From an uncultured Alteromonadaceae bacterium (GTDB taxonomy: Bacteria > Pseudomonadota > Gammaproteobacteria > Enterobacterales > Alteromonadaceae), in assembly GCA_947503265.1 (NCBI GenBank), contig CANNDC010000024.1, positions 1-64,000 on the forward strand: DNA of 64,000 nucleotides, given 5' to 3'. Below, piece by piece: positions 1 through 8,946 of the stretch. A model generated the notes under the pieces. It had not been told where the DNA came from. It saw only the letters and a program-made list of their open reading frames with translations, and made no database searches. Every line of letters begins with the position of its first letter. Within the stretch, counting starts at the first letter, position 1. The position numbers and the translations under genes are program-made.

Positions 1-71
1 GTAGCTCAGCTGGATAGAGTACCTGGCTACGAACCAGGCGGTCGGAGGTTCGAATCCTTCCACACGCGCCA
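1..71 (+). tRNA. tRNA-Arg (anticodon ACG), 5' end cut by the window edge
   Basis: The bases fold as a tRNA that lacks only its first six positions. The D stem is GCTC/GAGT, the anticodon stem CCTGG/CCAGG encloses the loop CTACGAA, and the T arm is GGAGG-TTCGAAT-CCTTC. The 3' acceptor strand CACACGC is followed by the discriminator G and an encoded CCA at 69-71. Loop positions 34-36 read ACG, which decodes arginine CGN codons after A34 is modified to inosine. No integrase gene or repeated tRNA end is visible, so there is no sign that this tRNA serves as an attachment site here. Confidence 0.95.
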
Positions 72-399
72 TTTCTTTTAGCTCCATTTATTGTTCTTCT
101 CCTGTCATTCGATTCCTTATAATTTTCATAATTAACGTAAACGCATAAATATTTACTGCTTTTCCAGCTAAAAAGAATCCGTTATAGCAAAGCTTTATTC
201 TTTCATCTGTTTGTTTATCTTGCATTAGTTGCAAGCTTGAACTTAAACCTCGCATTAAAAAAACGATTCGCAATATGGGTAAAAATTCAATAAAATAGAA
301 TAAATAATCTATTTTATGCGATTTAAATAGGTCGATTCAGTTGAGTTTTCATTGGTTAAATGGTACTTATCTGCACCTAGAAATTAAAGTGAGACTCAA
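72..399. other. Gene-free stretch between tRNA-Arg and oadG
   Basis: This AT-rich stretch of 328 bases contains no convincing gene. A 61-codon minus-strand frame (88-273) has no family resemblance or ribosome site and is probably noise. An inverted repeat with perfect 9-base arms, TAAAATAGA (291-299) and TCTATTTTA (308-316), lies about 85 bases upstream of oadG. It could be an operator or a chance AT-rich hairpin. A ribosome site AAGTGAG (388-394) precedes the oadG start. No strong promoter is evident by eye. Confidence 0.5.
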
Positions 400-672
400 A
401 TGCAATCTTCTATTTCCGATATACTTGTTGAAGCGGCTACCTTGATGGTGGTCGGCATGTCTGTGGTGTTTGTATTTTTAGCTATGTTAATTGGCGCAAT
501 TCAACTAATCGCGTTTATCAATACAAAGTTGCCTGATGAAGCTGTGACTTCTCACAATATCAAACGAAATTCTACTAATGCAGTTAAAGCAGGGGGCGCC
601 AATCAAAACGAGAGTGGTGCAATCACTGCGGCTATATCTGCTGCTGTCAATCAATATAGAAAATCCCGTTAA
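400..672 (+). CDS. oadG: Oxaloacetate decarboxylase, gamma subunit (OadG)
   Basis: This 90-residue protein is the small anchoring subunit of the sodium-pumping oxaloacetate decarboxylase of the inner membrane. It has one hydrophobic segment near residues 13-39 (VVGMSVVFVFLAMLIGA) and a hydrophilic C-terminal tail. In the family, the tail binds the alpha subunit and carries a zinc-binding role in assembly. Length and topology fit the family. It is the first gene of the oadGAB operon, with 31 bases to oadA. The sequence itself is weakly conserved in this family, so the call rests largely on the operon position. An AAGTGAG ribosome site supports the start. Confidence 0.9.
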   Translation: MQSSISDILVEAATLMVVGMSVVFVFLAMLIGAIQLIAFINTKLPDEAVTSHNIKRNSTNAVKAGGANQNESGAITAAISAAVNQYRKSR

Positions 673-703
673 TTTGGTCCGAGGCCTTTTTTAGGAGCCC
701 TTT

Positions 704-2494
704 ATGTCTAACCCCCCATCTAAACCACTAGCCATTACCGAACTGGTATTGCGAGATGCTCATCAGTCGTTGCTGGCTACCCGTATGCGTATCGAAGATA
801 TGTTGCCAATTGCCAGTAAACTCGATCAAGTCGGGTATTGGTCCATGGAGTCTTGGGGGGGAGCAACATTCGATTCCTGCATTCGTTATCTTGGAGAAGA
901 TCCTTGGGAAAGAATCAGAGCTTTGAAAAAGGCGATGCCGAATACTAAGCAACAAATGTTACTTAGAGGTCAAAATTTGCTTGGCTATCGTCACTATGCT
1001 GATGACGTGGTTGAAAAGTTTGTCGAGCGCGCGCACACAAATGGCGTAGACGTATTCCGCATATTTGATGCCATGAATGATATGCGTAATCTTCAAACTG
1101 CAGTGAAATCTGCCGTCAAGGTAGGGGCTCATGCCCAAGGCACAATTTCTTACACCGTTAGCCCTGTACATACGCTAGATTTGTGGTTAGACATGGCTAA
1201 GCAACTAGAAGACTTAGGCGTCCATTCTTTATGTATTAAAGATATGGCTGGTCTGCTGAAACCTTATGATTGTGAAGAACTCATCACACGCCTTAAAGAG
1301 ACGGTAGATGTGCCCATCGCGATGCAATGTCATGCAACCACAGGGTTAAGTACAGCGACGTACCAAAAAGCTATTGATGCCGGAATCGATATGCTGGATT
1401 GTGCTGTGTCGTCCATGAGTATGACCTACGGACATAGTGCAACTGAAACTATGGTGTCTATCGTTGAAGGAACTGAGCGTGATACCGGTTTAGATATTGA
1501 GCTGTTAGCCGAAATAGCCGAATACTTCAGAGAAGTTCGTAAGAAGTACGCTAAGTTTGAAGGCAGTTTGAAAGGCGTTGATGCCCGTATTTTGATAGCA
1601 CAAGTGCCAGGTGGCATGCTAACTAATATGGAAAACCAGTTACGTGAACAAGGTGCCGAAGATAAAATGGACGAGGTGCTCAAAGAAATCCCTCGAGTCC
1701 GTAAAGATTTAGGTTATATCCCCCTTGTTACACCAACTTCGCAAATTGTCGGTAGTCAAGCGGTATTAAATGTTCTGACTGGCGAGCGCTACAAGAGCAT
1801 TACTAAAGAGACTGCAGGGGTACTGAAAGGTGAATACGGTGCAACTGCTGCACCTGTTGACGCTGCATTGCAAAAGCGTGTACTGGATGATCAAGAGCCA
1901 ATTACCTGCCGTCCAGCTGATGTGATTGAGCCTGAGTTGGCAAAGCTTGAAGCGACTTTAGATGAGCTTGCGAGTGAAAAGTCCATTACCTTGGCCGATG
2001 AAAAAGTTGATGACGTTTTGACTTACGCATTGTTTCCTCAAATTGGGCTTAAATTCTTAGAAAATCGCAATAACCCTGATGCATTTGAACCGGCTCCGGG
2101 TAATGAACCTGAAGCTCCAGCTCCTGCGGCGGCCAGTGCGCCAAGTACAGGGGCCATTGAGGCCTATTCGGTTAAAGTGGATGGCAAAGTGTATCAGGTC
2201 GAAGTAGGCCCGTCAGGAGCCCTTACATCCGTTAGCGCTGCGTCAGCGAGTGAGCCAAGTCCTTCTGCACCTGCTGCCGCTGCAACTGATTTGAATGCCC
2301 CTTTAGCGGGGAATATTTTCAAAGTGTTAGTTAGTCCGGGCACGCAAGTGAATGCGGGTGATGTTGTGATTATTTTAGAAGCAATGAAGATGGAAACTGA
2401 AGTGAGAGTGGCAGAAGCTGGAACAGTTTCGGCTATTTACGTGAACGAAGGCGACTCTGTTCAATCTGGTCAACCGCTACTTGGTTTAGGTTAA
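704..2494 (+). CDS. oadA: Oxaloacetate decarboxylase, alpha subunit (biotin carboxyltransferase)
   Basis: This 596-residue cytoplasmic subunit transfers the carboxyl group of oxaloacetate to biotin, giving pyruvate. The N-terminal carboxyltransferase TIM barrel begins with ITELVLRDAHQSLLATR (about residues 10-270). It is followed by the conserved PYC/OADA domain (to about 470), an Ala/Pro-rich linker (about 475-525) and a biotinyl domain. The biotin-accepting lysine is K562 in the motif EAMKMET. All domains are complete and the length is normal. The gene follows oadG after 31 bases and precedes oadB by 7 bases. The carboxybiotin made here is decarboxylated by OadB to drive sodium export. The TAGGAG ribosome site upstream supports the start. 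Confidence 0.97.
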   Translation: MSNPPSKPLAITELVLRDAHQSLLATRMRIEDMLPIASKLDQVGYWSMESWGGATFDSCIRYLGEDPWERIRALKKAMPNTKQQMLLRGQNLLGYRHYADDVVEKFVERAHTNGVDVFRIFDAMNDMRNLQTAVKSAVKVGAHAQGTISYTVSPVHTLDLWLDMAKQLEDLGVHSLCIKDMAGLLKPYDCEELITRLKETVDVPIAMQCHATTGLSTATYQKAIDAGIDMLDCAVSSMSMTYGHSATETMVSIVEGTERDTGLDIELLAEIAEYFREVRKKYAKFEGSLKGVDARILIAQVPGGMLTNMENQLREQGAEDKMDEVLKEIPRVRKDLGYIPLVTPTSQIVGSQAVLNVLTGERYKSITKETAGVLKGEYGATAAPVDAALQKRVLDDQEPITCRPADVIEPELAKLEATLDELASEKSITLADEKVDDVLTYALFPQIGLKFLENRNNPDAFEPAPGNEPEAPAPAAASAPSTGAIEAYSVKVDGKVYQVEVGPSGALTSVSAASASEPSPSAPAAAATDLNAPLAGNIFKVLVSPGTQVNAGDVVIILEAMKMETEVRVAEAGTVSAIYVNEGDSVQSGQPLLGLG

Positions 2495-2501
2495 CGCTGA
2501 T

Positions 2502-3632
2502 ATGGAAAAGTTAGAAATTCTTTGGCAGAGCACGGCTCTGGCACATTTCCAAGCTGGGCAACTGGTTATGATGGCCGTCGGTTTGGGGTTACTATACCTT
2601 GCAATCGTCAAGAAGTTTGAACCGTTGCTACTGCTGCCCATTGGTTTTGGCGCTTTGTTAACTAATATTCCATTGGCTGGCTTTACCGAAGTAGGCGGAT
2701 TGTTGTATTACATTTATGATGTGGGTGTTGATACAGGGATCTTTCCACTGCTGATCTTTATGGGCGTGGGCGCCATGACAGACTTTGGTGCTTTGATCGC
2801 TAATCCACGTATGTTATTGCTCGGAGCAGCCGCGCAGTTTGGTATCTTCGCTACCTTGTTTGGTGCGATTATGCTGAATTACATTCCAGGATTGGATTTT
2901 ACCCTTAAAGATGCCGCTGCAATAGCGATTATTGGCGGTGCTGATGGTCCAACGGCGATTTTCTTAGCGTCCAAATTGGCACCCGAGCTATTGGGTACAA
3001 TTGCTGTAGCTGCCTATTCTTACATGGCGTTGGTACCTATCATTCAACCACCCATTATGAAAGCGTTGACCAACGCAGATGAGCGTAAAATTGAAATGGA
3101 ACAACTTCGCGTTGTTTCTCGACGTGAAAAGATAATTTTCCCATTGGGTGTTCTGATACTGACTATCTTATTTTTACCCACGGCGACGCCATTGGTAGGA
3201 ATGTTCTGCCTTGGTAATCTAATGCGTGAAGCTGGCGTTGTAGAGCGACTTAGTAGCACGGCACAGAATGAATTAATCAATATAGTCACTATATTTCTTG
3301 GCTTGGCTGTCGGTTCCAAATTGTCAGCAGACAAATTCCTAAAACTTGAAACCTTGGGCATTCTGTTGCTCGGCGCAATAGCTTTTTCTATTGGCACAGC
3401 TGCAGGTGTGTTGATGGCCAAGTTATTAAATAAAATGAGCAAGAGTAATATTAACCCGCTGATTGGCGCGGCAGGTGTATCTGCTGTTCCTATGGCTGCT
3501 CGTGTGGTGAATAAGGTGGGTTTGGAAGCTAACCCGCATAACTTCTTGTTAATGCACGCCATGGGGCCAAATGTTGCTGGCGTATTGGGCTCTGCGGTAG
3601 CCGCTGGTATATTGCTCGCCTTGGTTGGGTAG
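2502..3632 (+). CDS. oadB: Oxaloacetate decarboxylase, beta subunit (sodium pump)
   Basis: This 376-residue integral inner-membrane subunit decarboxylates carboxybiotin and couples this to outward sodium transport. It has many hydrophobic segments and the family's conserved stretches, including LIFMGVGAMTDFG (about residues 87-99) and AIIGGADGPTAIF (about 142-154), whose Asp is implicated in sodium binding. The length is at the short end of the usual range (E. coli-type proteins are about 430). It is the last gene of oadGAB and is followed by a perfect inverted repeat. Sodium pumps of this kind are common in marine bacteria. OadB is closely related to the beta subunits of other biotin decarboxylases, but the OadA neighbour fixes the substrate. 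Confidence 0.95.
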   Translation: MEKLEILWQSTALAHFQAGQLVMMAVGLGLLYLAIVKKFEPLLLLPIGFGALLTNIPLAGFTEVGGLLYYIYDVGVDTGIFPLLIFMGVGAMTDFGALIANPRMLLLGAAAQFGIFATLFGAIMLNYIPGLDFTLKDAAAIAIIGGADGPTAIFLASKLAPELLGTIAVAAYSYMALVPIIQPPIMKALTNADERKIEMEQLRVVSRREKIIFPLGVLILTILFLPTATPLVGMFCLGNLMREAGVVERLSSTAQNELINIVTIFLGLAVGSKLSADKFLKLETLGILLLGAIAFSIGTAAGVLMAKLLNKMSKSNINPLIGAAGVSAVPMAARVVNKVGLEANPHNFLLMHAMGPNVAGVLGSAVAAGILLALVG

Positions 3633-3640
3633 AAGGTTAT

Positions 3641-3680
3641 AAGCAACCTGTTGACTTGTCAGCCAGGTTGCTTGTTCAAT
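3641..3680 (+). terminator. Likely terminator of oadGAB
   Basis: Perfect 10-base arms AAGCAACCTG (3641-3650) and CAGGTTGCTT (3664-3673) lie 9 bases after the oadB stop. The T-run that follows (GTTCAATT) is weak, so termination may be inefficient. The rest of the gap to 3906 shows nothing else clear. Confidence 0.6.
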
Positions 3681-3906
3681 TAACCATTCACTATTAAATA
3701 ACCTTTACTCTGAATAACAAATTGCGTTCTAGCTGCTATTTTTCCCTATTACTTTTCTCAATAAATGCGTTAAGTTCGTTTGCAATAGGTTAGCTATTGA
3801 CGCACTAATTTGCCTTGTCCTTGGAAAAAATCGCTAGCTAGGACCTAACAGAAATTAAACTATGTAATGCAATGTATTAGCTAATTTCTTTTCCAGACCC
3901 TAGGGA

Positions 3907-5619
3907 CTAATGACCTTCTGAATCTGCTAGGTATCGTTTGCGTTTTTTGGTTTTCATCATAGTAATATCACCGATCACCAAAGCATCGATACAATCGTTA
4001 AAGTCAGCATCAATGTTGAAATCGACAAACTGCACGCCACCATCATCATAGGTCTCTGAATACTGCTTAAAGAGTGTGGGAATTGACAGCCCCATATTGG
4101 CTAGCATGTGCTTCAACTCGCTAAATTCTTGTTTGTAGTCTTTACCTTCGAACGCCGATTTGTTGCGCGTTGCTAAGGTGTATGGAACCCGGGCTTTGGC
4201 TAGCGATAAATCGTTGCCGAAATGGGCTAAATAAAATTGTACGATGAGTTCTTTCGCTGGCTTGGGATAACTATTACTCAAACTGACTGGTCCAAAAAGG
4301 TAACGAAACTGTGGGTGTTTTTGTAAAAATGCCCCCAAGCCATACCAGAGGTAATCAAGACTGCGTTTTCCCCAATATTTAGGTTGTACGAAGCTTCTTC
4401 CTAGTTCCAATCCATGTTGTAAATAGCCGTGCATATCCGTTGAATATTGGAATAGCGTGCTGGAATATAAACCACTTAGACCTTTTTCTTCGACAATGCG
4501 CCTGGCATCTCCAAATCGATATGCACCGACAATTTCTAAATCTTCCTTGTCCCATAAAATTAGGTGATAGTAGTCGTTGTCAAACTTATCTATGTCGCGG
4601 CGTTTATTGGTTCCTTCACCTACAGCCCTAAACGCAACTTCGCGTAGACGGCCTATTTCACGCATTACAGCAGAGCTACCACTATGCTGGTAAAGGTATA
4701 TTTGCTTGCCATCGGCTGTTTCGCCAAGGTGCTCGCATTTTTTCTTTATACATTTTGACAACGTCTGGCGATCTTCGGGTAACGCAATGGCATGTTGAGT
4801 TTGATACAAGCCTTCTTTACCTTGCCCGATTAGGTAAAGATGCTTTTTAAAGGATTTAACCTGATGCTGCCGCGTTAACTTACTGACTTGATACGACTCT
4901 ACTGGAATGATTTCACCAATACGTATGGGCAAGTGTTTTCGTTTTTGCTTAAACATCTCCTTGACTAGTAAACTGGTAGCCAGCGGTTTGTAGACCATTG
5001 AGACGCCATAAAATAAAGGCGAGTTTTTCGCCTCAACAAAAATAGGCAAGATTGGCGATTTGCTGTGCTTAGCAATCGTTAGAAAGCCAGATAGCCACTT
5101 AGTATCCCTAATCCCTTTTGGTCTGAGTCTCGATACTTCGCCAGCAGGAAATATTAATACAGCTCCTTCATCTTTAAGGTGACTGTAAATGTTAGAAAGA
5201 TGCTCTTTGGGGGTGCCGCCTTGCATGTTGTTGACAGGCAACAGTATGTCATGCAAGGGTTTGAGAGTCATGAGCATTTCATTGGCAACCACTTTAACGT
5301 CATCGCGAACTTCGGAAAGAAGTTTAACTAACGAAAGGGCATCCAGTGAACCAATTGGGTGATTGGCAATTATCACCAGGCGGCCTGTTGGTGGTATACG
5401 TTCCTTTTCAATATCGCGCACCGAGTAACTGATATTGAAATACTCCAATACTTGTTCAACGAAGTCCAACCCTAATAAATTGGGATAGGTTTCGCCAAAT
5501 TCGATCATGTCCTTTTCATGGAGTAAATTTCTAAGCAGTATTTTCAAAGAGCTAGATAAAATAGGTTTGTTTGCCATGGTAGGGCAATGCCGATCTATCA
5601 CTTCTTCAATGGTGAACAT
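3907..5619 (-). CDS. Two-domain acyltransferase (PlsC-like plus OlsB-like GNAT), OlsF-like ornithine-lipid synthase
   Basis: This 570-residue protein joins two acyltransferase domains. The N-terminal half is a PlsC-type lysophospholipid acyltransferase with NHPIGSLD (residues 86-93; the H-x5-D spacing seen in the LPLAT subgroup near OlsF) and FPAGE (157-161). The C-terminal half resembles OlsB, the GNAT-fold N-acyltransferase that places a 3-hydroxyacyl chain on ornithine, with blocks such as ELGRSFVQPKYWGKRSLD and FGPVSLSNSYP. In Serratia OlsF, one protein of this design performs both steps of ornithine-lipid synthesis. Membrane association is expected. An AGGAAG ribosome site precedes the start. 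An LpxH-like gene lies 84 bases upstream on the same strand, which fits envelope-lipid work. The amino-acid substrate is inferred, not shown. Confidence 0.75.
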   Translation of the reverse strand: MFTIEEVIDRHCPTMANKPILSSSLKILLRNLLHEKDMIEFGETYPNLLGLDFVEQVLEYFNISYSVRDIEKERIPPTGRLVIIANHPIGSLDALSLVKLLSEVRDDVKVVANEMLMTLKPLHDILLPVNNMQGGTPKEHLSNIYSHLKDEGAVLIFPAGEVSRLRPKGIRDTKWLSGFLTIAKHSKSPILPIFVEAKNSPLFYGVSMVYKPLATSLLVKEMFKQKRKHLPIRIGEIIPVESYQVSKLTRQHQVKSFKKHLYLIGQGKEGLYQTQHAIALPEDRQTLSKCIKKKCEHLGETADGKQIYLYQHSGSSAVMREIGRLREVAFRAVGEGTNKRRDIDKFDNDYYHLILWDKEDLEIVGAYRFGDARRIVEEKGLSGLYSSTLFQYSTDMHGYLQHGLELGRSFVQPKYWGKRSLDYLWYGLGAFLQKHPQFRYLFGPVSLSNSYPKPAKELIVQFYLAHFGNDLSLAKARVPYTLATRNKSAFEGKDYKQEFSELKHMLANMGLSIPTLFKQYSETYDDGGVQFVDFNIDADFNDCIDALVIGDITMMKTKKRKRYLADSEGH

Positions 5620-5703
5620 GATGTTTTCTTCCTGTAACGAAATCGAGCCATCCTAGTCTTAAACTATGACACTATTTGGACAGATTAATGGCAAAATTGT
5701 GAC

Positions 5704-6531
5704 TTACGCTGCTTCACTACCGGTGTGAACTTCTTTAAGTTTTGTGCTTGGCTTATTGATATTAAACAGTTCTGCCTCGCCTTGGGTGTGTGTCCAAAAT
5801 ACCAGATTCAGGTTCCCTTGGTTGTCTTCTGTTAATGCAGAACAGTTTTCAATCCAATCACCGTCATTAAAGTAGTCAATTCCGTCGACATGACTGATTT
5901 CTGGGTGATGAATATGCCCACAAACTACACCATCTAATCGGTTTTCTAACGCTCTGGCACAACAGGCTTTTTTGTATCTTTCGATTGCAACATTGGCGCT
6001 CTTAATGTGACTCTTAATATGCCCAGCTAATGACCAATACGGTTTCTTGCGTAATTTACGAATTTGGTTGAACCAGCGGTTAATGAATAACAATAGATCG
6101 TATGCCTTGTCTCCAATCCAAGCGTGAATTGGACCAAAACAAACTTGTTCATCAAACTGATCACCGTGCAGGACCAATAATTTCTGGCCTTTTTCCGTGG
6201 TATGAATGCATTCTCTAGCGACTTGTATATGCCCAAATGACATGCCGCTGTATTTTTGCAGCGGCTCGTCATGATTTCCCGGTAAATAGATGACTTCGGT
6301 TTCGTCTTGGGATATTTGCCATATTTTGTGAAGCACTTGATTGTGAGAATCTGGCCAGCGAAATTGTTTACTCATCGCCCACATATCAATGATATCGCCA
6401 ACCAAATACAAGCGGTCAATTTGATGGTTATCCAAAAAATCGAGCAAGTAGTTCGCTTTGCAGTCTTTGTTACCCAAATGTATGTCGGATAACCACGCCG
6501 TTTTAAGATGATTTTTACCGTCAGCTTTCAT
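5704..6531 (-). CDS. Metallophosphoesterase of the UDP-2,3-diacylglucosamine hydrolase (LpxH-like) family
   Basis: This 275-residue protein carries all calcineurin-type metal-binding blocks: DIHLG (16-20), GDIIDMW (45-51), GNHDE (85-89), then LHGDQFD and CGHIHHPE towards the C-terminus, with NDGDWIEN after them. This set is typical of LpxH-like pyrophosphatases. However, bona fide LpxH of lipid A synthesis is about 240 residues and usually begins with a DLHL motif, so this is more likely a paralogue of unknown substrate than the essential enzyme. No signal peptide is seen, so it should be cytoplasmic or peripheral. It lies upstream of the OlsF-like gene on the same strand, and the two may be cotranscribed for envelope-lipid metabolism. 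Confidence 0.75.
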   Translation of the reverse strand: MKADGKNHLKTAWLSDIHLGNKDCKANYLLDFLDNHQIDRLYLVGDIIDMWAMSKQFRWPDSHNQVLHKIWQISQDETEVIYLPGNHDEPLQKYSGMSFGHIQVARECIHTTEKGQKLLVLHGDQFDEQVCFGPIHAWIGDKAYDLLLFINRWFNQIRKLRKKPYWSLAGHIKSHIKSANVAIERYKKACCARALENRLDGVVCGHIHHPEISHVDGIDYFNDGDWIENCSALTEDNQGNLNLVFWTHTQGEAELFNINKPSTKLKEVHTGSEAA

Positions 6532-6827
6532 GTGCTTCTCCCTAAATCTATGATGCGTTATTGGATCCTAGGCTTATGGGAGGTGAAGGTTAGGCTTAAA
6601 GTTTTACAGGCAGGTGAAATAAATTTGAACAATGGGTGACAAAACGACATAAATATTCTTAGAGTTTTAATTGCAGGCGGCACATTTGGTATTAGACCAA
6701 GACTATTGCGCAGCAGAAGCGGCAACGGTAATGGGTATAGTTGCTGCTACATTCCTATGGAATTAAAGGAATTAAAGGAATAAGGGGATAAAAGAAATTA
6801 AGTTTATCGCGGCAAACTAGCAGGCAT
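6532..6827. other. Gene-free stretch between the phosphoesterase and rpsT
   Basis: About 300 bases hold no supported gene. The only structure seen is a short tandem repeat, GGAATTAAA at 6759-6767 and 6768-6776 with a degenerate third unit after it. The stretch should carry the promoter of the phosphoesterase (minus strand); none is strong enough to call by eye. Confidence 0.5.
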
Positions 6828-6853
6828 AAAAAAAGCGCAATTAAGCGCTTTTT
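6828..6853 (-). terminator. Rho-independent terminator of rpsT
   Basis: On the minus strand the sequence reads AAAAAGCGCTTAATTGCGC followed by a run of T. The arms AAAAAGCGC and GCGCTTTTT with an AATTA-type loop, ending in a T-run, form a classic intrinsic terminator 23 bases after the rpsT stop. Runs of A and T on both sides mean that it may act in both directions. Confidence 0.85.
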
Positions 6854-6875
6854 CCAATCGATAATCGAAACGCGA

Positions 6876-7136
6876 TTATAAAGCTTTGATCTGTGCTGAC
6901 AAACGGCTCTTATGACGAGCAGCTTTGTTTTTATGGATCAAACCTTTGCTTGCCATACGGTCAAGTAAAGGTGATGCTGCAGTTAGAGCAGCAGTTGCAG
7001 CTTCTTTATCACCTGAAGTGATGGCAGCATTTACTTTTTTAAGATAAGTACGAACCATAGAACGACGACTTGCGTTATGCTGACGACGCTTCTCAGATTG
7101 GATTGCGCGTTTCTTAGCAGACTTAATGTTAGCCAA
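6876..7136 (-). CDS. rpsT: 30S ribosomal protein S20
   Basis: This 86-residue basic protein begins MANIKSAKKRAIQSEKRRQH and contains the S20 blocks MVRTYLKKVNAAI and GLIHKNKAARHKSRL. It binds 16S rRNA early in 30S assembly. The length matches E. coli S20 (87). The gene is transcribed alone from a strong promoter at 7180-7208 and ends at a clear terminator. A GGGAG ribosome site lies just upstream of the ATG. It is divergent from murJ, as in many gammaproteobacteria. In E. coli, S20 represses its own translation; nothing in this leader shows that directly. Confidence 0.98.
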   Translation of the reverse strand: MANIKSAKKRAIQSEKRRQHNASRRSMVRTYLKKVNAAITSGDKEAATAALTAASPLLDRMASKGLIHKNKAARHKSRLSAQIKAL

Positions 7137-7179
7137 GTTGAAACTCCCGAAAAAACTAGTTCAAAATTCAAGGGCGCAG

Positions 7180-7208
7180 ATTGTGCCTATTCACAACATA
7201 ATTGTCAA
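7180..7208 (-). promoter_or_regulatory. Sigma-70 promoter of rpsT
   Basis: On the minus strand there is a perfect -35 TTGACA (7208-7203), a 17-base spacer and a -10 CACAAT (7185-7180, 4 of 6). This leaves a leader of roughly 35 bases before the rpsT ATG, with a GGGAG ribosome site in it. Confidence 0.75.
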
Positions 7209-7256
7209 ACTATTTTAAGGCTTTATTTTAATCTCAAAGCAGATAAAAACAGGGCC

Positions 7257-7286
7257 TAGACTCGCAAGTTGCTAATGCCGCATAAT
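7257..7286 (+). promoter_or_regulatory. Possible sigma-70 promoter of murJ
   Basis: A -35-like TAGACT (7257-7262; 4 of 6) and a -10 CATAAT (7281-7286; 5 of 6) are separated by 18 bases, about 30 bases upstream of the murJ start. Confidence 0.4.
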
Positions 7287-7317
7287 ACGCAACTGATTTC
7301 ATTCGGGAAATGTGCTG

Positions 7318-8898
7318 TTGTCCAAGAAAATGCTTAAGTCTGGCATCATTGTCAGTTCAATGACTTTGATTTCCAGAGTGCTGGGTCTAGTTCGCGATAT
7401 TGTGGTTGCAAATATGCTGGGGGCGGGTGCCGCAGCAGATATTTTCCTAGTAGCGAACAAGATCCCCAACTTTTTGCGTCGCCTATTTGCAGAAGGGGCA
7501 TTTGCTCAAGCTTTTATTCCCGTATTGACTGAAGTGCAAAACGAGGGAGACAAACAACACTTACGCGAATTTATTGCAAAAGCCTCTGGTACTTTGGGGG
7601 TGGTTGTCACCTTAGTGACCTTGTTTGGGGTAATTGGTTCTCCCATAGTAGCTGCGTTATTTGGCGCAGGCTGGTTTGTTGATTATCTGCAAGGCAACCC
7701 AGAAGGAGAGAAATTCGAACCCTTTGCCCTGATGCTAAAAATTACCTTTCCTTATTTGCTATTCGTGTCGCTAACCGGGCTTGCTGGCGCAATTCTTAAC
7801 ACCTTGAATAAATTTGCGGTCGCTGCATTTACCCCTGTGTTATTAAATGTTGCCATTATCAGTTGTGCTATCTACCTAAGCCCTTATTTCGAAAACGGTG
7901 GCTTCGCGCTTGCGTGGGGGGTGTTTATTGGTGGTTTAGTGCAACTGCTGTTTCAACTTCCATTTCTTTATCGAGCAGGTGTGTTAGTTAAACCTAAATG
8001 GGCTTGGTCAGATCCGAAAGTTAAAAAGGTAAGAAAGCTTATGATACCTGCTTTGTTCGGGGTATCAGTGAGTCAAATCAACCTCTTGTTTGACACTATG
8101 ATTGCCACCGCTTTGATGACAGGATCAGTGAGTTGGTTGTATTACTCTGATCGATTACTGGAATTCCCTTTAGGCTTATTTGGCATTGCTATCGCGACGG
8201 TGATTTTACCGAGTCTTTCTCGACATCATGTGAAAAAAGACAGCAAATCCTTTAGCGATAATATGGAGTGGGCGTTAAAACTAGTTTGTTTACTGGGCAT
8301 TCCCGCTGCTGCGGGTCTGTTTGTGTTAGCAGAACCCATGTTGCTGACTATCTTCTATGGCGGAAAATTTACCGCCAATGATGCCAATATGGCGTCCATG
8401 AGTTTAATGGCCTACTCCACAGGTTTATTAAGTTTTATGCTGATTAAAATATTGGCCCCAGGTTTTTACTCCCGACAAGATCTCAAAACGCCAGTGAAAT
8501 TTGGCATTATTTGTATGCTTGCTAACATGGTGTTTAATGTCGCTTTGGCAATTCCTTTTGGTTATGTGGGGTTAGCCATGGCAACAGCGATGTCTGCAAC
8601 ACTCAATGCCTCTTTACTCTATTTTAAACTCCATCAATTGGGCGTGTACAAAATTACCGGGGAAACCTTGGTCTTTGTGGGTAAAGTGGTTTTAGCATGT
8701 GTGGGTATGGTTGCAACAATCATCATGTTAAATTCTGATATTAGCTTCTGGGTCGACGCAAGTACGTTTGATAAGTCTTTTTTGTTGGCACAGCTTATAT
8801 TTGCTGGGTTTGCCGTGTTTGCTCTGGTTCTAATAATATTAGGGGTAAGACCTTCAAATTTTAGTGCTTCTCAGGTAGTTAAAAACCAAGACGAATAG
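7318..8898 (+). CDS. murJ: Lipid II flippase MurJ
   Basis: This polytopic inner-membrane protein (about 526 residues) of the MVF/MOP superfamily moves lipid II across the membrane for peptidoglycan synthesis. Family blocks are visible: SRVLGLVRDIVVANMLGAG and NKIPNFLRRLFAEGAFAQAF near the N-terminus, plus about 14 hydrophobic segments. I chose the TTG at 7318 because it gives the usual start SKKMLKSG and lies 9 bases after the CGGGA ribosome site (7304-7308). The in-frame GTG at 7312 would be only 3 bases from that site. Gene order rpsT<>murJ-ribF-ileS-lspA is conserved in gammaproteobacteria. The essential Arg residues (R18, R24-type) appear in the N-terminal block. Confidence 0.95.
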   Translation: MSKKMLKSGIIVSSMTLISRVLGLVRDIVVANMLGAGAAADIFLVANKIPNFLRRLFAEGAFAQAFIPVLTEVQNEGDKQHLREFIAKASGTLGVVVTLVTLFGVIGSPIVAALFGAGWFVDYLQGNPEGEKFEPFALMLKITFPYLLFVSLTGLAGAILNTLNKFAVAAFTPVLLNVAIISCAIYLSPYFENGGFALAWGVFIGGLVQLLFQLPFLYRAGVLVKPKWAWSDPKVKKVRKLMIPALFGVSVSQINLLFDTMIATALMTGSVSWLYYSDRLLEFPLGLFGIAIATVILPSLSRHHVKKDSKSFSDNMEWALKLVCLLGIPAAAGLFVLAEPMLLTIFYGGKFTANDANMASMSLMAYSTGLLSFMLIKILAPGFYSRQDLKTPVKFGIICMLANMVFNVALAIPFGYVGLAMATAMSATLNASLLYFKLHQLGVYKITGETLVFVGKVVLACVGMVATIIMLNSDISFWVDASTFDKSFLLAQLIFAGFAVFALVLIILGVRPSNFSASQVVKNQDE

Positions 8899-8946
8899 AA
8901 TCAGTCAATCTTTCATCAATTCCCTTTCTTTACGTGTCTAGTTCGT

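Noticed and set aside
1..71. tRNA-Arg as an integration site of a mobile island
   Set aside because: No integrase, no repeat of the tRNA end and no change of gene style follow it; oadGAB is normal backbone.
88..273. A 61-codon minus-strand frame after the tRNA gene
   Set aside because: It has no ribosome site, no family resemblance, and lies in AT-rich DNA where such frames arise by chance.
6759..6785. Tandem GGAATTAAA units as a regulatory iteron
   Set aside because: Only two full 9-base units exist in AT-rich DNA, with no palindrome or promoter around them.
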